A stretch of 64,000 bases of DNA. It comes from Acidobacteriota bacterium (GTDB taxonomy: Bacteria; Acidobacteriota; Vicinamibacteria; Vicinamibacterales; UBA2999). The translations under genes and the position numbers were made by a program. The stretch is taken from positions 291,656-355,655 of the forward strand of contig CANKJK010000002.1 in the NCBI GenBank assembly GCA_947482665.1. Reading direction: 5' to 3'. Below, one piece after another: positions 27,314-36,131 of this stretch. The notes beneath the pieces are model-generated. The model was not told the DNA's origin. It did no database searches and worked only from the letters and a program-made list of their open reading frames with translations. Each line of letters starts with the position of its first letter. Position 1 is the first letter of the stretch.

Positions 27314-27319
27314 ATCATA
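27314..27319 (-). promoter_or_regulatory. -10 box of acnA
   Basis: Minus-strand TATGAT ends 7 nt before ATG 27306. The large inverted repeat at 27339-27468 begins about 20 bp upstream of this box, over the expected -35 position. Confidence 0.55.
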
Positions 27320-27338
27320 CCGGGATCGGCGGGTGCTG

Positions 27339-27468
27339 GAGGCGCCCGGGACGGACGACCGCAAAACGAGCTACTCGCGCTCCGCGGGCGCGTGAGAAGA
27401 GCACCTTGGCTCGTTCACTTCAGTCGCGCTCCGTGGCTCGTTTTGCGGTCGTCCGTCCCGGGCGCCTC
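27339..27468. repeat. 32-bp perfect inverted repeat with 66-nt loop
   Basis: Arms at 27339-27370 and 27437-27468 are exact reverse complements over 32 bp (ends GAGGCGCC and GGCGCCTC). The loop holds the first copy of a 52-bp core (27379-27430). The element lies in a 500-bp non-coding spacer between acnA and lpxB and would form a very stable hairpin in RNA or single-stranded DNA. No transposase is nearby. Confidence 0.9.
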
Positions 27469-27514
27469 GACCCAGATCCCGGGGCAACTCACCGGACGAG
27501 GGAAAGCCCGGGCA

Positions 27515-27542
27515 GGCATCGGATGCACGTACATCCAATGCC
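27515..27542. repeat. 28-bp imperfect palindrome
   Basis: Two 14-bp half sites match at 12 of 14 positions when one is reverse-complemented; they read GGCATCGGATGCAC and GTACATCCAATGCC. It lies between the two hairpin repeats and could be a protein-binding site or part of the same composite element. Confidence 0.6.
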
Positions 27543-27686
27543 CACTCGGGCGATGAGGGTCGCAGCGCAGGACGCCTGTCGCTGGCGGCAGGGGCAGACA
27601 GCGGAGGGGCGGAGCGCAGGAAACACGTCCCTGGCGGCCGCCCCGAAGGATCTTGGCCCGGGTGGGCGTCGGGGGCGGGCGTCGGG

Positions 27687-27761
27687 GTGTGCTTCCAGCG
27701 CGACTGAAGTGAACGAGCCCAAGTGCCGTTCTCATGCGCCCGAGGAGCGCAGGAAGCACAC
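27687..27761. repeat. Second hairpin repeat carrying the inverted copy of the 52-bp core
   Basis: Arms GTGTGCTTCCAGCGC (27687-27701) and GCGCAGGAAGCACAC (27747-27761) pair at 14 of 15 positions. They enclose or overlap a core at 27697-27748 that, reverse-complemented, matches 27379-27430 at 46 of 52 positions without gaps. The arms differ from those of the first copy while the core is kept. The rest of 27469-27811 shows no gene, only GC-rich sequence with a partial direct repeat (GAGCGCAGGAA at 27612 and 27746). Confidence 0.8.
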
Positions 27762-27811
27762 TCCGGCAACCGTCCACGGCGTAGTCCGGGCTCTTCGAGC
27801 GTTCGAGCGGA

Positions 27812-29008
27812 TCAGCCGTGGGAGCGGCGGGCCACTTCCAGCACCGCCTCGGCGGCGCGGCTGCTCGCACCGGGCGTGCCCAGGCGCGCACGGACGTTCG
27901 CCAGGTCCCCGCTCACCTTCTGCCGGAGGCCCGGCGTCGTGAAGTAGCGCACAGCCTCCTCGGCCACCCGCTCCGCGGTGAAGTCGCCCTGGATGAGCTC
28001 CGGCACAATCCGCCGTCCGGCGATCAGGTTCGGCATGGCGTACATGTCGACAAGTGCGAAGGGCTTCGCCAGCGCGTAGGTCGTGGCCGAGAGCTTGTAG
28101 ACGACAACCATCGGCGTCTCATGGAGGGCCGTCTGCGTGGTGGCCGTCCCCGACGCGGTAATCACCACGTCGCTCGCGGCGATGACGTCGTCCGCGCGCC
28201 CATGCACCAGCACAGGCCGGCCCGGGCCACCGCACTCGAACGGGGCGAAGTCAGCGTCCTGAAGTCCGGGCGCGGCGGCGATGATGAACTGCGCGCGCGC
28301 CAGCTCTCGCCAGATGAGCGGCAGCGCCTTGGCGAGCACGGGCACATGGCGCCGGATCTCGTTGTGCCGGCTGCCCGGGAGCACGGCAAACGTCGGCCAG
28401 GTGGGATTGAGGCCCAGCTCTCGAAAGAAGGCCTCCCGCCCCACCGTGGGCCGCGCCGTTTCGACCATCGGATGCCCGACGAACCGCGCCTCCACACCCG
28501 CGTTTGCGTAGAGCTGCTCCTCGAAGGGAAAGATGACGAGGATCCGGTCCACGAGGGCCTGCATCGTCTTCATGCGGCTGCCGCGCCAGGCCCAGAGCTG
28601 GGGACTGATGTAATAGACGACGGGGATACCGAGCTTCTTCAACGCGGCCATCAGGCGAAAGTTGAAGTCTGGGAAATCCACCGCCACGAAGACGTCGGGG
28701 CGGTTCGCTTCCGCGTCCGCGGTGAGCTGCTTGATGAGCGCAAGCGACCGCGGCACCACGCGCACGGCTTCGGTGATCCCGGTGACGGAGATGCCCGCGA
28801 AGTCCGCGATGAGTTCGGCCCCCGCCTCCCGGAGCTTCGGCCCACCCATGCCGCGCACCACGATGCCCGGCGACTGCGCCCTGAGCGCGCGTGTCAGGTC
28901 CGCGGCGTACTGGTCGCCCGAGGGCTCGCCGCAGCTGATCATCACGCGCAGGGGGCGCGCCGCCGTTACCGGGCCAGGCACACGTGACTGCGCAACGCCG
29001 TCGGTCAT
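27812..29008 (-). CDS. lpxB: Lipid-A-disaccharide synthase
   Basis: A 398-aa peripheral inner-membrane glycosyltransferase (GT19) that joins lipid X and UDP-2,3-diacylglucosamine in lipid A synthesis. Visible blocks are SCGEPSGDQYAADL near the N terminus, VDFPDFNFRL (about 110), YYISPQLWAWR (about 135), VLPGSRHNEI (about 205) and ASGTATTQTAL (about 290). Length is typical (380-400). It begins 9 nt after the stop of the inactive M16 gene and is the last gene of the envelope operon. Confidence 0.96.
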   Translation of the reverse strand: MTDGVAQSRVPGPVTAARPLRVMISCGEPSGDQYAADLTRALRAQSPGIVVRGMGGPKLREAGAELIADFAGISVTGITEAVRVVPRSLALIKQLTADAEANRPDVFVAVDFPDFNFRLMAALKKLGIPVVYYISPQLWAWRGSRMKTMQALVDRILVIFPFEEQLYANAGVEARFVGHPMVETARPTVGREAFFRELGLNPTWPTFAVLPGSRHNEIRRHVPVLAKALPLIWRELARAQFIIAAAPGLQDADFAPFECGGPGRPVLVHGRADDVIAASDVVITASGTATTQTALHETPMVVVYKLSATTYALAKPFALVDMYAMPNLIAGRRIVPELIQGDFTAERVAEEAVRYFTTPGLRQKVSGDLANVRARLGTPGASSRAAEAVLEVARRSHG

Positions 29009-29017
29009 GCGGAGGGG

Positions 29018-31267
29018 CTAGCGGCGCGGCTTCTCAAACCGGCCGGGTTCGACGACCGGATTGATGGTGACGCGGGTGAACAGGCTGTCCGCGGCCAGGC
29101 GCCCGTTCTGCCACAGCTCGGACTTGAAGGGAATCTGCACACCGTCCACGGCACGATAGTCGGAGAAACGCTCCTCCATGCGCGCGGGCCGGCCATCAGG
29201 ACCGATCGCCGCATAGGCAAGGCGCGCCACCTGCCCCTTCGAGTCGAGCCACACGCGAATCGCGCGGGACGGATCCGGATCGGTCACTTCCAGCACCTTG
29301 TAGACGAATCCGTCGGCGCCCTCCTCGGGGCGGAGGCGCACGGGCACTGCACCCTCGGCGAGCGTCAGCAGCAGCGTGACGAGATCGCGGCGGAGGCTAT
29401 CGGCAAAGCCGTCGCTCATCTCCTCGGGCACGTCATGCAGCCCGGAGGGATCGCGCACCCAGGCCGTGCCGGCGTTGTAGACCTGCGAGACCTCGGCGTT
29501 GCCCACGCGGCCGTCCACCCGCAGCCGGCCCGGATAGGCCATGGTGCTCGTGCTGGAGGAGGAGACGGGGCCCTCTGGCGTCTGGAAGGTGGTGGTGGCC
29601 TCGGCCATCATCGTCTTCACCGCCTTGAGCGCGGCCAGCCCACCCTTGGCTGCCACGGCACGATCCACCAGCTCCTTCGCTCGGGGGTCGGGGCCGACCG
29701 CAGCGGCCTGCGGTGCATAGGCCGTAGAGCGGCTCGCGTCCATCACGGCCCGCAAGGCGATGCCTCCGGGCGTAGGTCTTTGGACGGCGGCCCTGGGCCC
29801 GTCCTTCCGCAACGAGGCCGCGGTGAGGTCCAACTGCTCGAAGGGAATCACTTCGTACTGCGTAAGCCCGATCGACTTCAACTGCGGCAGAAACGCCTTG
29901 GCATTGCCGACCAGCACGATCGACAGGCGGTCGGGATGGATGTACTGCCGTGCCACGCGTTGGATGTCATCCGGCGTGACCGACTGCACGCGCTGCGCAA
30001 AGGTGCCGACGTCCGACAGCGGCAATTCGTGGAAGAGCGTGTAGACGACCTGCGTGGCGATCGCGTCGGGACTCTCGATGGTCAGCGGAAACGCCCCGGC
30101 CAGATAGGCCTGCGCGTCGCCCAGCTCCCGCTCTCCCACCCGCTCGCGCTGGAGCTTGCCGAACTCCTGAATCATCAACTGCAGCGCTTCGCCGGTTGTG
30201 CTGGTCTTCGTGCTGGTCTCGGCCACGAAACTGCCCGCGAGCTTGTTCGTCTCCAGGTTCGCTTCGGCACCGTAGGTCAACCCGCGCTCCGAGCGGAGCA
30301 CACGGTGGAGCCGGTTGGCGCCCTCGCCGCCCAGGATCCGGATCGCGATGTCCATCGGCAGGTAGTCGGCATGCTTGCGCGGAATGCCGAGCTCTCCGAC
30401 GCGCACCTCGGTCTGCACCGCCTCGGGCATGTCGACCACCACCACGCGACGGGTCGACGGTGGAGCCTCCGGGAGGGTCAACGCGGGGAGACTCACGCGC
30501 GGCCACTTCCCGAAGACGCGCTCGGCCGCCGCCATCGCTTCGTCGCGGGTGATGTCACCCACGATGGCGAGCACCATGTTGTTGGGCACGAACCACGCCT
30601 TGTGAAAGGCCTGAAGGTCAGCCCGCGTAATCTTCGCGATCGACTCCGCGGTACCGGAGTTTGGCAACCCGTAGGGATGGAACCCGTAGATGAGTCGATC
30701 GGCCACCGCGCCGGCCACGTAGCCCGCGTCGGTGCGGCTGACCTGCAGGCCCGAGAGCGCCTGCTGCTTCTGCCGATCGATCTCCTCCTGCGCGAACACG
30801 GGATTTCGCACCACGTCGCCAATCAGGTCCATCGCCAGGCCGAAGGAGTCCTTCATCACAATGGCATTGACGAAGGTCTGGTCACTGCCAGAACCGGTCC
30901 CGAGCGCGCCACCGATGTAGTCGATCTCGTCGGCGATTTGCGCCGCGCTCTTCGTGGTCGTCCCCTGATCGAGGAGCGCGGCGGCCATCGACGCAACGCC
31001 GGGCTTGCCGGCCGGGCTATGCACCGCACCGGCCCGCACGAGCAACCGCACGCTCACGGCAGGCTGCTCATGGTGCAGTACGGTCACCACCTGCATGCCG
31101 TTGCCGAGGGTGGCCACCTCGTAGGGCGGAAACTTCGCCTCGCGCATCGAGAGCGGGCGCGGCGGGTTCTCCGACGGCCAGTCCTTTGCCTGGGCCAGCA
31201 CCTGCACGACACCCAGCGCCAGGGCCGCCGCGAGCGCGCCGGCCGTCACGGCCCGCCACCGGATCAT
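29018..31267 (-). CDS. Catalytically inactive M16 peptidase partner with C-terminal LolA-like domain
   Basis: A 749-aa exported protein. After a signal peptide (about 1-25) there is a two-module M16B region to about 480. The zinc motif HxxEH is lost: the aligned segment reads GVASMAAALLDQG. M16B proteins work as dimers of an active and an inactive subunit, and the active partner is the adjacent gene. An extra 230 residues (about 510-749) look like an outer-membrane-lipoprotein-sorting (LolA/LolB-type) beta sandwich, ending FSDYRAVDGVQIPFK and similar strands. The start overlaps the active M16 stop as ATGA, which supports equal production. Confidence 0.85.
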   Translation of the reverse strand: MIRWRAVTAGALAAALALGVVQVLAQAKDWPSENPPRPLSMREAKFPPYEVATLGNGMQVVTVLHHEQPAVSVRLLVRAGAVHSPAGKPGVASMAAALLDQGTTTKSAAQIADEIDYIGGALGTGSGSDQTFVNAIVMKDSFGLAMDLIGDVVRNPVFAQEEIDRQKQQALSGLQVSRTDAGYVAGAVADRLIYGFHPYGLPNSGTAESIAKITRADLQAFHKAWFVPNNMVLAIVGDITRDEAMAAAERVFGKWPRVSLPALTLPEAPPSTRRVVVVDMPEAVQTEVRVGELGIPRKHADYLPMDIAIRILGGEGANRLHRVLRSERGLTYGAEANLETNKLAGSFVAETSTKTSTTGEALQLMIQEFGKLQRERVGERELGDAQAYLAGAFPLTIESPDAIATQVVYTLFHELPLSDVGTFAQRVQSVTPDDIQRVARQYIHPDRLSIVLVGNAKAFLPQLKSIGLTQYEVIPFEQLDLTAASLRKDGPRAAVQRPTPGGIALRAVMDASRSTAYAPQAAAVGPDPRAKELVDRAVAAKGGLAALKAVKTMMAEATTTFQTPEGPVSSSSTSTMAYPGRLRVDGRVGNAEVSQVYNAGTAWVRDPSGLHDVPEEMSDGFADSLRRDLVTLLLTLAEGAVPVRLRPEEGADGFVYKVLEVTDPDPSRAIRVWLDSKGQVARLAYAAIGPDGRPARMEERFSDYRAVDGVQIPFKSELWQNGRLAADSLFTRVTINPVVEPGRFEKPRR

Positions 31268-32622
31268 CGGGCGCCTCCGTTCTTCTTCGGATTGACCACA
31301 AGCACCAGCCGGTTCTCCGGCGTGAAGTAGGTGCGGGCCACGCGCTGCACGTCGGCCACGGTGATGTTCTGAAAGATATCGAACTCGCCGTCGGCCGTCG
31401 TGATGTCGTTGTGGATCACGGCGCCGTGCGCCAGGTGGAGGCCTTTCTCCTGGATGGACTCGCGCCCGATGATGTAGTCGCGGGCGAACTGGTTTTTCGC
31501 GCGCTGCAGCTCACGGGCTGAAATGGGCTCGCGCTTCAGCCGGTCCAGCTCCTCGATGAGCGCCTTCTCCACCTCCGCGGTGGTGTGCCCAGGCTGCACG
31601 ATGGCCACCGCGTAGAACAGGCTCGGGTCCTCTTCGATGTTGCCGCTGGCAAAGGCCGACACGGCGATCTGCTTGTCGTAGACGAGCGACTTCGTCACGC
31701 GGGCGCTCTGTCCGTCAGAGAGCACCTTGCCGACGATGTGCAGCGGGTACGAATCAGGATGCCCGTCGTAGGTGATGTGATGCGCCACGACCACGGCGGG
31801 CAGCGGCCAGCTCTCCTCGATCGTCACCCGCCGCTCCTTGGTCTGCGGCGGCTCTTTCGGAATGTCGTGCGGCACCGGCCGGGCGGCCTTCGGCACGCGT
31901 CCAAAGTACTTGGTCACCAGTTGCAGCGTCAGCGCGGGGTCGAAGTCGCCGACGATCGTGAGCGTGGCATTTTCCGGGACGTAGAAGGTGTCGTGGAACT
32001 CGCGAACGTCGGCGACGGAAGCCGCCTCCAGGTCCGCCATGCTGCCGATGGTCGGGTGCTTGTAGGGGTGCGTGGTGAAGGCGTGGTCGTAGATGATCTC
32101 GGTCAGGCTGCCGTAGGGTTGGTTCTCGATCCGCATCCGGCGCTCTTCCTTTACGACCTCCCGCTCACGCTTGAAGGCATCCTCATCCACGCGCAGCGTC
32201 GCCATGCGATCCGCTTCCATCCAGAGCGCCAGCGGCAGATAGTGCTGCGGCAGCGTCTGCCAGAACACGGTCGTGTCCTCGGTCGTGTAGGCGTTGCTCT
32301 GGCCGCCGATGCTCGCGATGATGGACGTGTGTGCTTCAGGCTCGATGTTCTTGGAGCCCTTGAACATCATGTGCTCGAACAGATGCGCGAAGCCGGTGCG
32401 GCCTGCCCGCTCATTCTTCGACCCCACGTGATACCAGACCGACACATGCACGATGGGCGTCGAGTGATCCTCCGAGAGGATGACGCGCAGCCCATTCGGC
32501 AGCACCGAGGCCTGATACTGCAGCTTCGGTGGGCGCACGGCCGCCTCGATGGAGGTGCGGCACGTCCAGGCCAGGCCGGCCACCAGCACAACGGTCAGGG
32601 CGACGACAGCGTGGCTTCGCAT
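31264..32622 (-). CDS. M16B zinc metallopeptidase, active subunit
   Basis: A 452-aa exported peptidase. Signal peptide about 1-30 (MRSHAVVALTVVLVAGL). The inverted zinc motif is HLFEH in AHLFEHMMFKGS near residue 80, with the distal Glu in the REVVKEERRMR segment about 75 residues later. Its partner subunit is encoded directly downstream with a 4-nt overlap. ATG 32622 gives a proper signal peptide; a CATAAT box ends 9 nt upstream, although the gene also lies in an operon. Confidence 0.92.
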   Translation of the reverse strand: MRSHAVVALTVVLVAGLAWTCRTSIEAAVRPPKLQYQASVLPNGLRVILSEDHSTPIVHVSVWYHVGSKNERAGRTGFAHLFEHMMFKGSKNIEPEAHTSIIASIGGQSNAYTTEDTTVFWQTLPQHYLPLALWMEADRMATLRVDEDAFKREREVVKEERRMRIENQPYGSLTEIIYDHAFTTHPYKHPTIGSMADLEAASVADVREFHDTFYVPENATLTIVGDFDPALTLQLVTKYFGRVPKAARPVPHDIPKEPPQTKERRVTIEESWPLPAVVVAHHITYDGHPDSYPLHIVGKVLSDGQSARVTKSLVYDKQIAVSAFASGNIEEDPSLFYAVAIVQPGHTTAEVEKALIEELDRLKREPISARELQRAKNQFARDYIIGRESIQEKGLHLAHGAVIHNDITTADGEFDIFQNITVADVQRVARTYFTPENRLVLVVNPKKNGGAR

Positions 32623-32631
32623 GATGTGTGG

Positions 32632-32637
32632 ATTATG
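32632..32637 (-). promoter_or_regulatory. Possible internal -10 box before the M16 pair
   Basis: Minus-strand TGC-CATAAT ends 9 nt before ATG 32622. It could give the M16 pair and lpxB their own promoter within the envelope operon. Confidence 0.4.
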
Positions 32638-32647
32638 GCAGCCGGTG

Positions 32648-33412
32648 CTAACGCCCGCGGAGGCGGAAGCCGGCCGCAAGCCAGTTCTGCGCCCGAAGCT
32701 GCGTCACGTCGGCGTCCATCCGCCGCTCGCCCGAGAGGAAGAGCTCGACGGTCCCCCCGGCACCGCCAAGACGCACGCCGCCCTCCACGCGCCCTTCCTT
32801 CTGCGTGCCGCGGTTGGCCGTGCCATCCACGCCCACGATGCGGAGCGTGGTGTTGGCGATGACGCCGATCCGAGGGCGCCAGCTGTAGAGCAGGTTGGCG
32901 CGGGCCTCGGTTTCGTTCTTGTAGTCGACGAACGACTTCTCCACCACGCGCCTGAAGTCGCCCTGCAGCGTCACGGACACCGGCGCATGCGAGAACTCGC
33001 GCTTCACCCGTACGCCCCAGGTGTTCCAGTCGACCGCAAAGCGCTTGGGCCTGTCTGACAGATGCCGCGAGAGGTGATGAAAGACCGCAGAGACCTCGGT
33101 GTGTTTCACCGCCTGCGACACCGAACCCTCGAGCGTGTAGTTCCCCATCTCGGGGTCGAAGCGGCGGAAGTCATTGCCGAGCACGACCTCATAGTTCGCC
33201 AGGAACGTGCCGCGCCCTCCGTGCGGCCACGACACCAGGTCGACGTCACCATGAAAGTCCGCCCGCCACTTGTAGTGGATGGTGTCGGTGCTCAAGTGCT
33301 CCGCGTCCATGAAGAAGCGCGTGTCGGGGAAGAACTGGACCGTCGATTGTGCGGCGGCCGGAACGGTGAGGGCACACAGGGCCAGCGTGGCCTGGAGAAC
33401 ACGACGAATCAC
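32648..33412 (-). CDS. Probable outer-membrane beta-barrel protein
   Basis: A 254-aa protein with a signal peptide (about 1-21, ending AAAQS) and an alternating aromatic/polar pattern through to the C terminus (AAGFRLRGR), typical of a small beta-barrel. It resembles DUF1207/porin-like acidobacterial proteins only in general style; I do not recognise a specific family. GTG 33412 overlaps the lpxD stop as GTGA, so it is translated with lpxD. An envelope role is inferred from position. Confidence 0.65.
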   Translation of the reverse strand: MIRRVLQATLALCALTVPAAAQSTVQFFPDTRFFMDAEHLSTDTIHYKWRADFHGDVDLVSWPHGGRGTFLANYEVVLGNDFRRFDPEMGNYTLEGSVSQAVKHTEVSAVFHHLSRHLSDRPKRFAVDWNTWGVRVKREFSHAPVSVTLQGDFRRVVEKSFVDYKNETEARANLLYSWRPRIGVIANTTLRIVGVDGTANRGTQKEGRVEGGVRLGGAGGTVELFLSGERRMDADVTQLRAQNWLAAGFRLRGR

Positions 33413-34437
33413 TGAGGCTCCTTTGAAATAAGGGCAGCCAGCCGCGCCTCGAGGGCGTCAAGCCGGCGCTTGAGTGCAGGCAACGTACGGAAGATCACGG
33501 AGGCACGCCGCCACTGGGCGACGGGCATCGCGGGATACCCGGCGAGCTGGTCGCCCGGATCGACATCCTTGGACACGACCGTGCCGCCGGACAGGCGCGC
33601 ACCGCGTCCGACTGTTACATGGTCGGACACGCCCACGCGGCCACCCGCGACGACGCCGTCCTCGAGCCGGACGCTGCCGGCCAATCCGACCTGCGCGGCG
33701 AGCACCACGTTCCGACCGATGTGCGAACCGTGGGCCACCTGCACGAGGTTGTCGATCTTGGAGCCGGCGCCGATCCGCGTCTCGCCCAGCGGCGGACGGT
33801 CGATGGTGGTGTTGGCCCCGATCTCGACGTCATCCTCGATGACGACATCCGCGGTCTGCGGGATCTTCTCGTAGACGCCATCCGGCCGGCGGACAAAGCC
33901 GAATCCGTCGGCTCCGAGCACGGCGCCGTCGTGAATCAGCACGCGGTCGCCGATGTGCACCCGCTCGCGGATCGACGCACCCGCGTGCACGATGCAGCCG
34001 CGACCGAGCACAACGTCGTCGCCAATGGTGACGTTGGGATAGATGCGAGTCCCCTCGCCGACCTGCACACGCTCACCCAGGACCGCGCACGGCCCAACAG
34101 AAACACCCGGTCCAAGGACAGCCGTGGCGGCCACGACCGCGGCAGGATGCACGCCGGGCGCGGCAGCCGCAGTGGGCCGGAGCAGGGCCAGCGCGCGGGC
34201 GAAGGTCAGATACGGTTGCGGAGACCGAATGGCCGCACAGGGCGGCGCGGGAGAATCGAGCGGCAGGATCACCACGCCGGCGCGAGTCCGCGGCAGCGAC
34301 TCGAAGTACCGCCCACCGGCGCAGAGCGCCAAGTCCGTGGACGTCGCGGCATCAAGATGGGCCACACCGGAGATCTCCACGTCCGGACGACCATCGAACC
34401 GGCAGTCGAGCCGGGCCGCGAGATCACTGAGCTGCAT
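33409..34437 (-). CDS. lpxD: UDP-3-O-acylglucosamine N-acyltransferase
   Basis: A 342-aa enzyme that adds the N-linked acyl chain in lipid A synthesis. An N-terminal uridine-binding domain (about 1-100) is followed by a left-handed beta helix of hexapeptide repeats (about 105-300; IGDDVVLGRGCIVHAG and similar) and a short C-terminal helix (RRLDALEARLAAL). The catalytic His is expected in the NLVQVAHGSHIGRN stretch. ATG 34437 is chosen because it begins the conserved MQLSDLAARL; upstream sequence is not conserved. TGATATCGT lies 11 nt before it. Confidence 0.95.
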   Translation of the reverse strand: MQLSDLAARLDCRFDGRPDVEISGVAHLDAATSTDLALCAGGRYFESLPRTRAGVVILPLDSPAPPCAAIRSPQPYLTFARALALLRPTAAAAPGVHPAAVVAATAVLGPGVSVGPCAVLGERVQVGEGTRIYPNVTIGDDVVLGRGCIVHAGASIRERVHIGDRVLIHDGAVLGADGFGFVRRPDGVYEKIPQTADVVIEDDVEIGANTTIDRPPLGETRIGAGSKIDNLVQVAHGSHIGRNVVLAAQVGLAGSVRLEDGVVAGGRVGVSDHVTVGRGARLSGGTVVSKDVDPGDQLAGYPAMPVAQWRRASVIFRTLPALKRRLDALEARLAALISKEPQ

Positions 34438-34454
34438 GATCGTCGCCGACGATA

Positions 34455-35147
34455 TCACGCACGTCTCAGCCGAACGCGCTCCACGAACGCCGGCAGATCC
34501 TTCAAGTTCAGCCGGGCCGCGATGTCGGCGACGCGCGGGTGCCTCGCTTCCGGCGGCAAGGTGAGCGCCTCGGTCATTTCCGCCAAGGCACCGCTGGCGC
34601 GAGGCGTCCACTGCACCCGCGTCAGGCCCTGCACAGCACCACGCATCGACAGCCAATGGCCAACCATGCGGAACGCAAAGAGGTAGGCCACCAGGTTCGG
34701 GCCGGGCAGCGGAGCGAGGACGCCGCCAAGCGCAAAGAACACGGCATGAGCCGCGGCCCACCCTCGGTGCCGGCGCTTGTCCTGGGTCAGCGCCTCGCGG
34801 ACCGTCGCCAGCGCGACCTCCGGCGATACATCGGCCGGATGCACGAGCGCCACGGTCGTTCTCTTCCGTAGATTCCAGTGGAGTTGCTGCTCGGCCACGC
34901 GCTCGGCCACCCAGGCCGTGGCGCGATCGCGCAGCCGCGCGAACCGCCCTGCGGGCTCCTGCCAGTGGCCCTCGCGCTTCGCCCGCTCACGATCAGCGGC
35001 AGCCAACAGCATGTCGGCAAAGGCCTGCCTGGCGCGAGCCATGACACCCGTCTGGGGCACGTCCCCGTCGAGGCTGGTCTCAGCTTCCACGTGCTCGCTG
35101 TACAACTCGTACCGCGCCGGGCCAACCGGCACGAGAAAGACTTCCAT
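34455..35147 (-). CDS. Putative K+/H+ exchange-related (Mit_KHE1-like) protein
   Basis: A 230-aa protein beginning MEVFLVPVGPARYELYSE, with a basic helical middle, one hydrophobic hairpin (about 130-165, AAHAVFFALGGVLAPLPGPNLVAYLFAFR) and a helical C terminus. The N-terminal signature and hairpin resemble the mitochondrial K+-H+ exchange-related family (PF10173) that also occurs in bacteria. Assignment is from memory of the family and is tentative. It lies 9 nt after the nuclease-like gene and 17 nt before lpxD. Confidence 0.5.
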   Translation of the reverse strand: MEVFLVPVGPARYELYSEHVEAETSLDGDVPQTGVMARARQAFADMLLAAADRERAKREGHWQEPAGRFARLRDRATAWVAERVAEQQLHWNLRKRTTVALVHPADVSPEVALATVREALTQDKRRHRGWAAAHAVFFALGGVLAPLPGPNLVAYLFAFRMVGHWLSMRGAVQGLTRVQWTPRASGALAEMTEALTLPPEARHPRVADIAARLNLKDLPAFVERVRLRRA

Positions 35148-35156
35148 GGGGCGACG

Positions 35157-36089
35157 CTAGGGCCGCTTGCGCTTCGGGGGCTGCGGCGGGGGCGTGGCCG
35201 GCATCGCAGGCTTGCCCGCAGCCTCCCACGCGCCCGTGATCATGGCCGCCGTCGCGGCGATCGATTCACTGATCCGGCGCTCAAGCACCGGCTTGGTGGC
35301 CAGGAAGAACGCATCGAAGTAGGCATCGTCATAGACGTCCTTCGAACCGAGCGCCTTGAGGTCCGCCTCGAGGATGGGTGGCGCCAGCCTGGCGGATTCA
35401 ATCAACGTATCGAACAGAAAATCGCGGGAATTCGTGACCGGGGCCATCGCCTTGGGCTGCAGCGTCAATCGGCTCTCGTAGCGATCGAAGAGCTCGAACT
35501 CAAAGCGGTCGTGCAGACCCCGTTGGTGCGTGAGCTGCCCGTCGTAGTTGAACAGCGCGTGAAAGGGCTGGTGTGCATCACCCACATAGTGCGACATCGA
35601 CGCCGCAAACAGGACGACGTCGGAGGCGTTCACCCTGTCGGGCCGCTTGCCATAGGCCTCGAACGCGCGCCGAAGGTTCCCGTAGAACTCCTCCCCACGC
35701 CACGGGAGCCGGCCCATCTCGGCGATCTTGGCCTTGCCGAATTTCGCGACCGCCGCGTTGTAGTCACGGGGCAGACCGCTGAATGGGTAGGGCCCAAACC
35801 CCTCCCAGTCGATGTCGACGAAGTGATTCGGCGGTTCGTCGGTGAAGCCGGCCGCTCGCCAGGTCTCCGGGTCCACGGAACGTTCCACCATCGCCGCCCG
35901 GCGCTTCTCGAAGAAGGGGCGCAGTCCATCGGGCAGGAGCGCAATCGCGCGGTCCATGATGAACTGGTGCACTTCGGTGCCCCAGGCGGCAGCCGGCCGC
36001 GGCTGGCCGACCAGCACCGCCGCGACCACCATCGCGGCGCAGGCCCGAATCACACGCGACACTCCGACACGCTCTCGCTCTCGGCGCAT
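35157..36089 (-). CDS. S1/P1 nuclease / zinc phospholipase C-like secreted protein
   Basis: A 310-aa protein with a signal peptide ending at PAAAW; the mature protein starts with Trp-Gly (WGTEVHQ), where the N-terminal Trp is a zinc ligand in the S1/P1 and phospholipase C fold. Further ligands are seen in SHYVGDAHQPFHA near 165 and GLHDRFEFEL near 190. Substrate could be nucleic acid or phospholipid. ATG 36089 is chosen because GATAAT ends 6 nt upstream and the upstream extension is unconserved. The C-terminal tail is Pro/Lys-rich. It heads the envelope operon. Confidence 0.75.
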   Translation of the reverse strand: MRRERERVGVSRVIRACAAMVVAAVLVGQPRPAAAWGTEVHQFIMDRAIALLPDGLRPFFEKRRAAMVERSVDPETWRAAGFTDEPPNHFVDIDWEGFGPYPFSGLPRDYNAAVAKFGKAKIAEMGRLPWRGEEFYGNLRRAFEAYGKRPDRVNASDVVLFAASMSHYVGDAHQPFHALFNYDGQLTHQRGLHDRFEFELFDRYESRLTLQPKAMAPVTNSRDFLFDTLIESARLAPPILEADLKALGSKDVYDDAYFDAFFLATKPVLERRISESIAATAAMITGAWEAAGKPAMPATPPPQPPKRKRP

Positions 36090-36095
36090 GTCGTT

Positions 36096-36101
36096 ATTAT
36101 C
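36096..36101 (-). promoter_or_regulatory. -10 box of the envelope operon
   Basis: Minus-strand GATAAT, one mismatch from TATAAT, ends 6 nt before ATG 36089. It would start the transcript carrying the nuclease-like gene through lpxB. Confidence 0.5.
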
Positions 36102-36131
36102 CGTGCCCGGCAAGGAATCCGAAATGGCCGT

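Noticed and set aside
27339..27761. Integron attC sites
   Set aside because: The hairpin layout is reminiscent, but I find no GTTRRRY/RYYYAAC core pair and no integrase or cassette genes.
27371..27769. Short minus-strand and plus-strand frames inside the acnA-lpxB spacer
   Set aside because: They read through the hairpin repeats; composition is Pro/Arg/Ser-rich without domains. The repeats explain the sequence better.
25162..27942. A 926-codon open frame antisense to acnA
   Set aside because: It is a by-product of the strong third-position GC bias; the product has no recognisable domain, while the opposite strand encodes a complete aconitase.
29435..31330. A 631-codon open frame antisense to the inactive M16 gene
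   Set aside because: Shadow frame; no start-site signal and no family resemblance.
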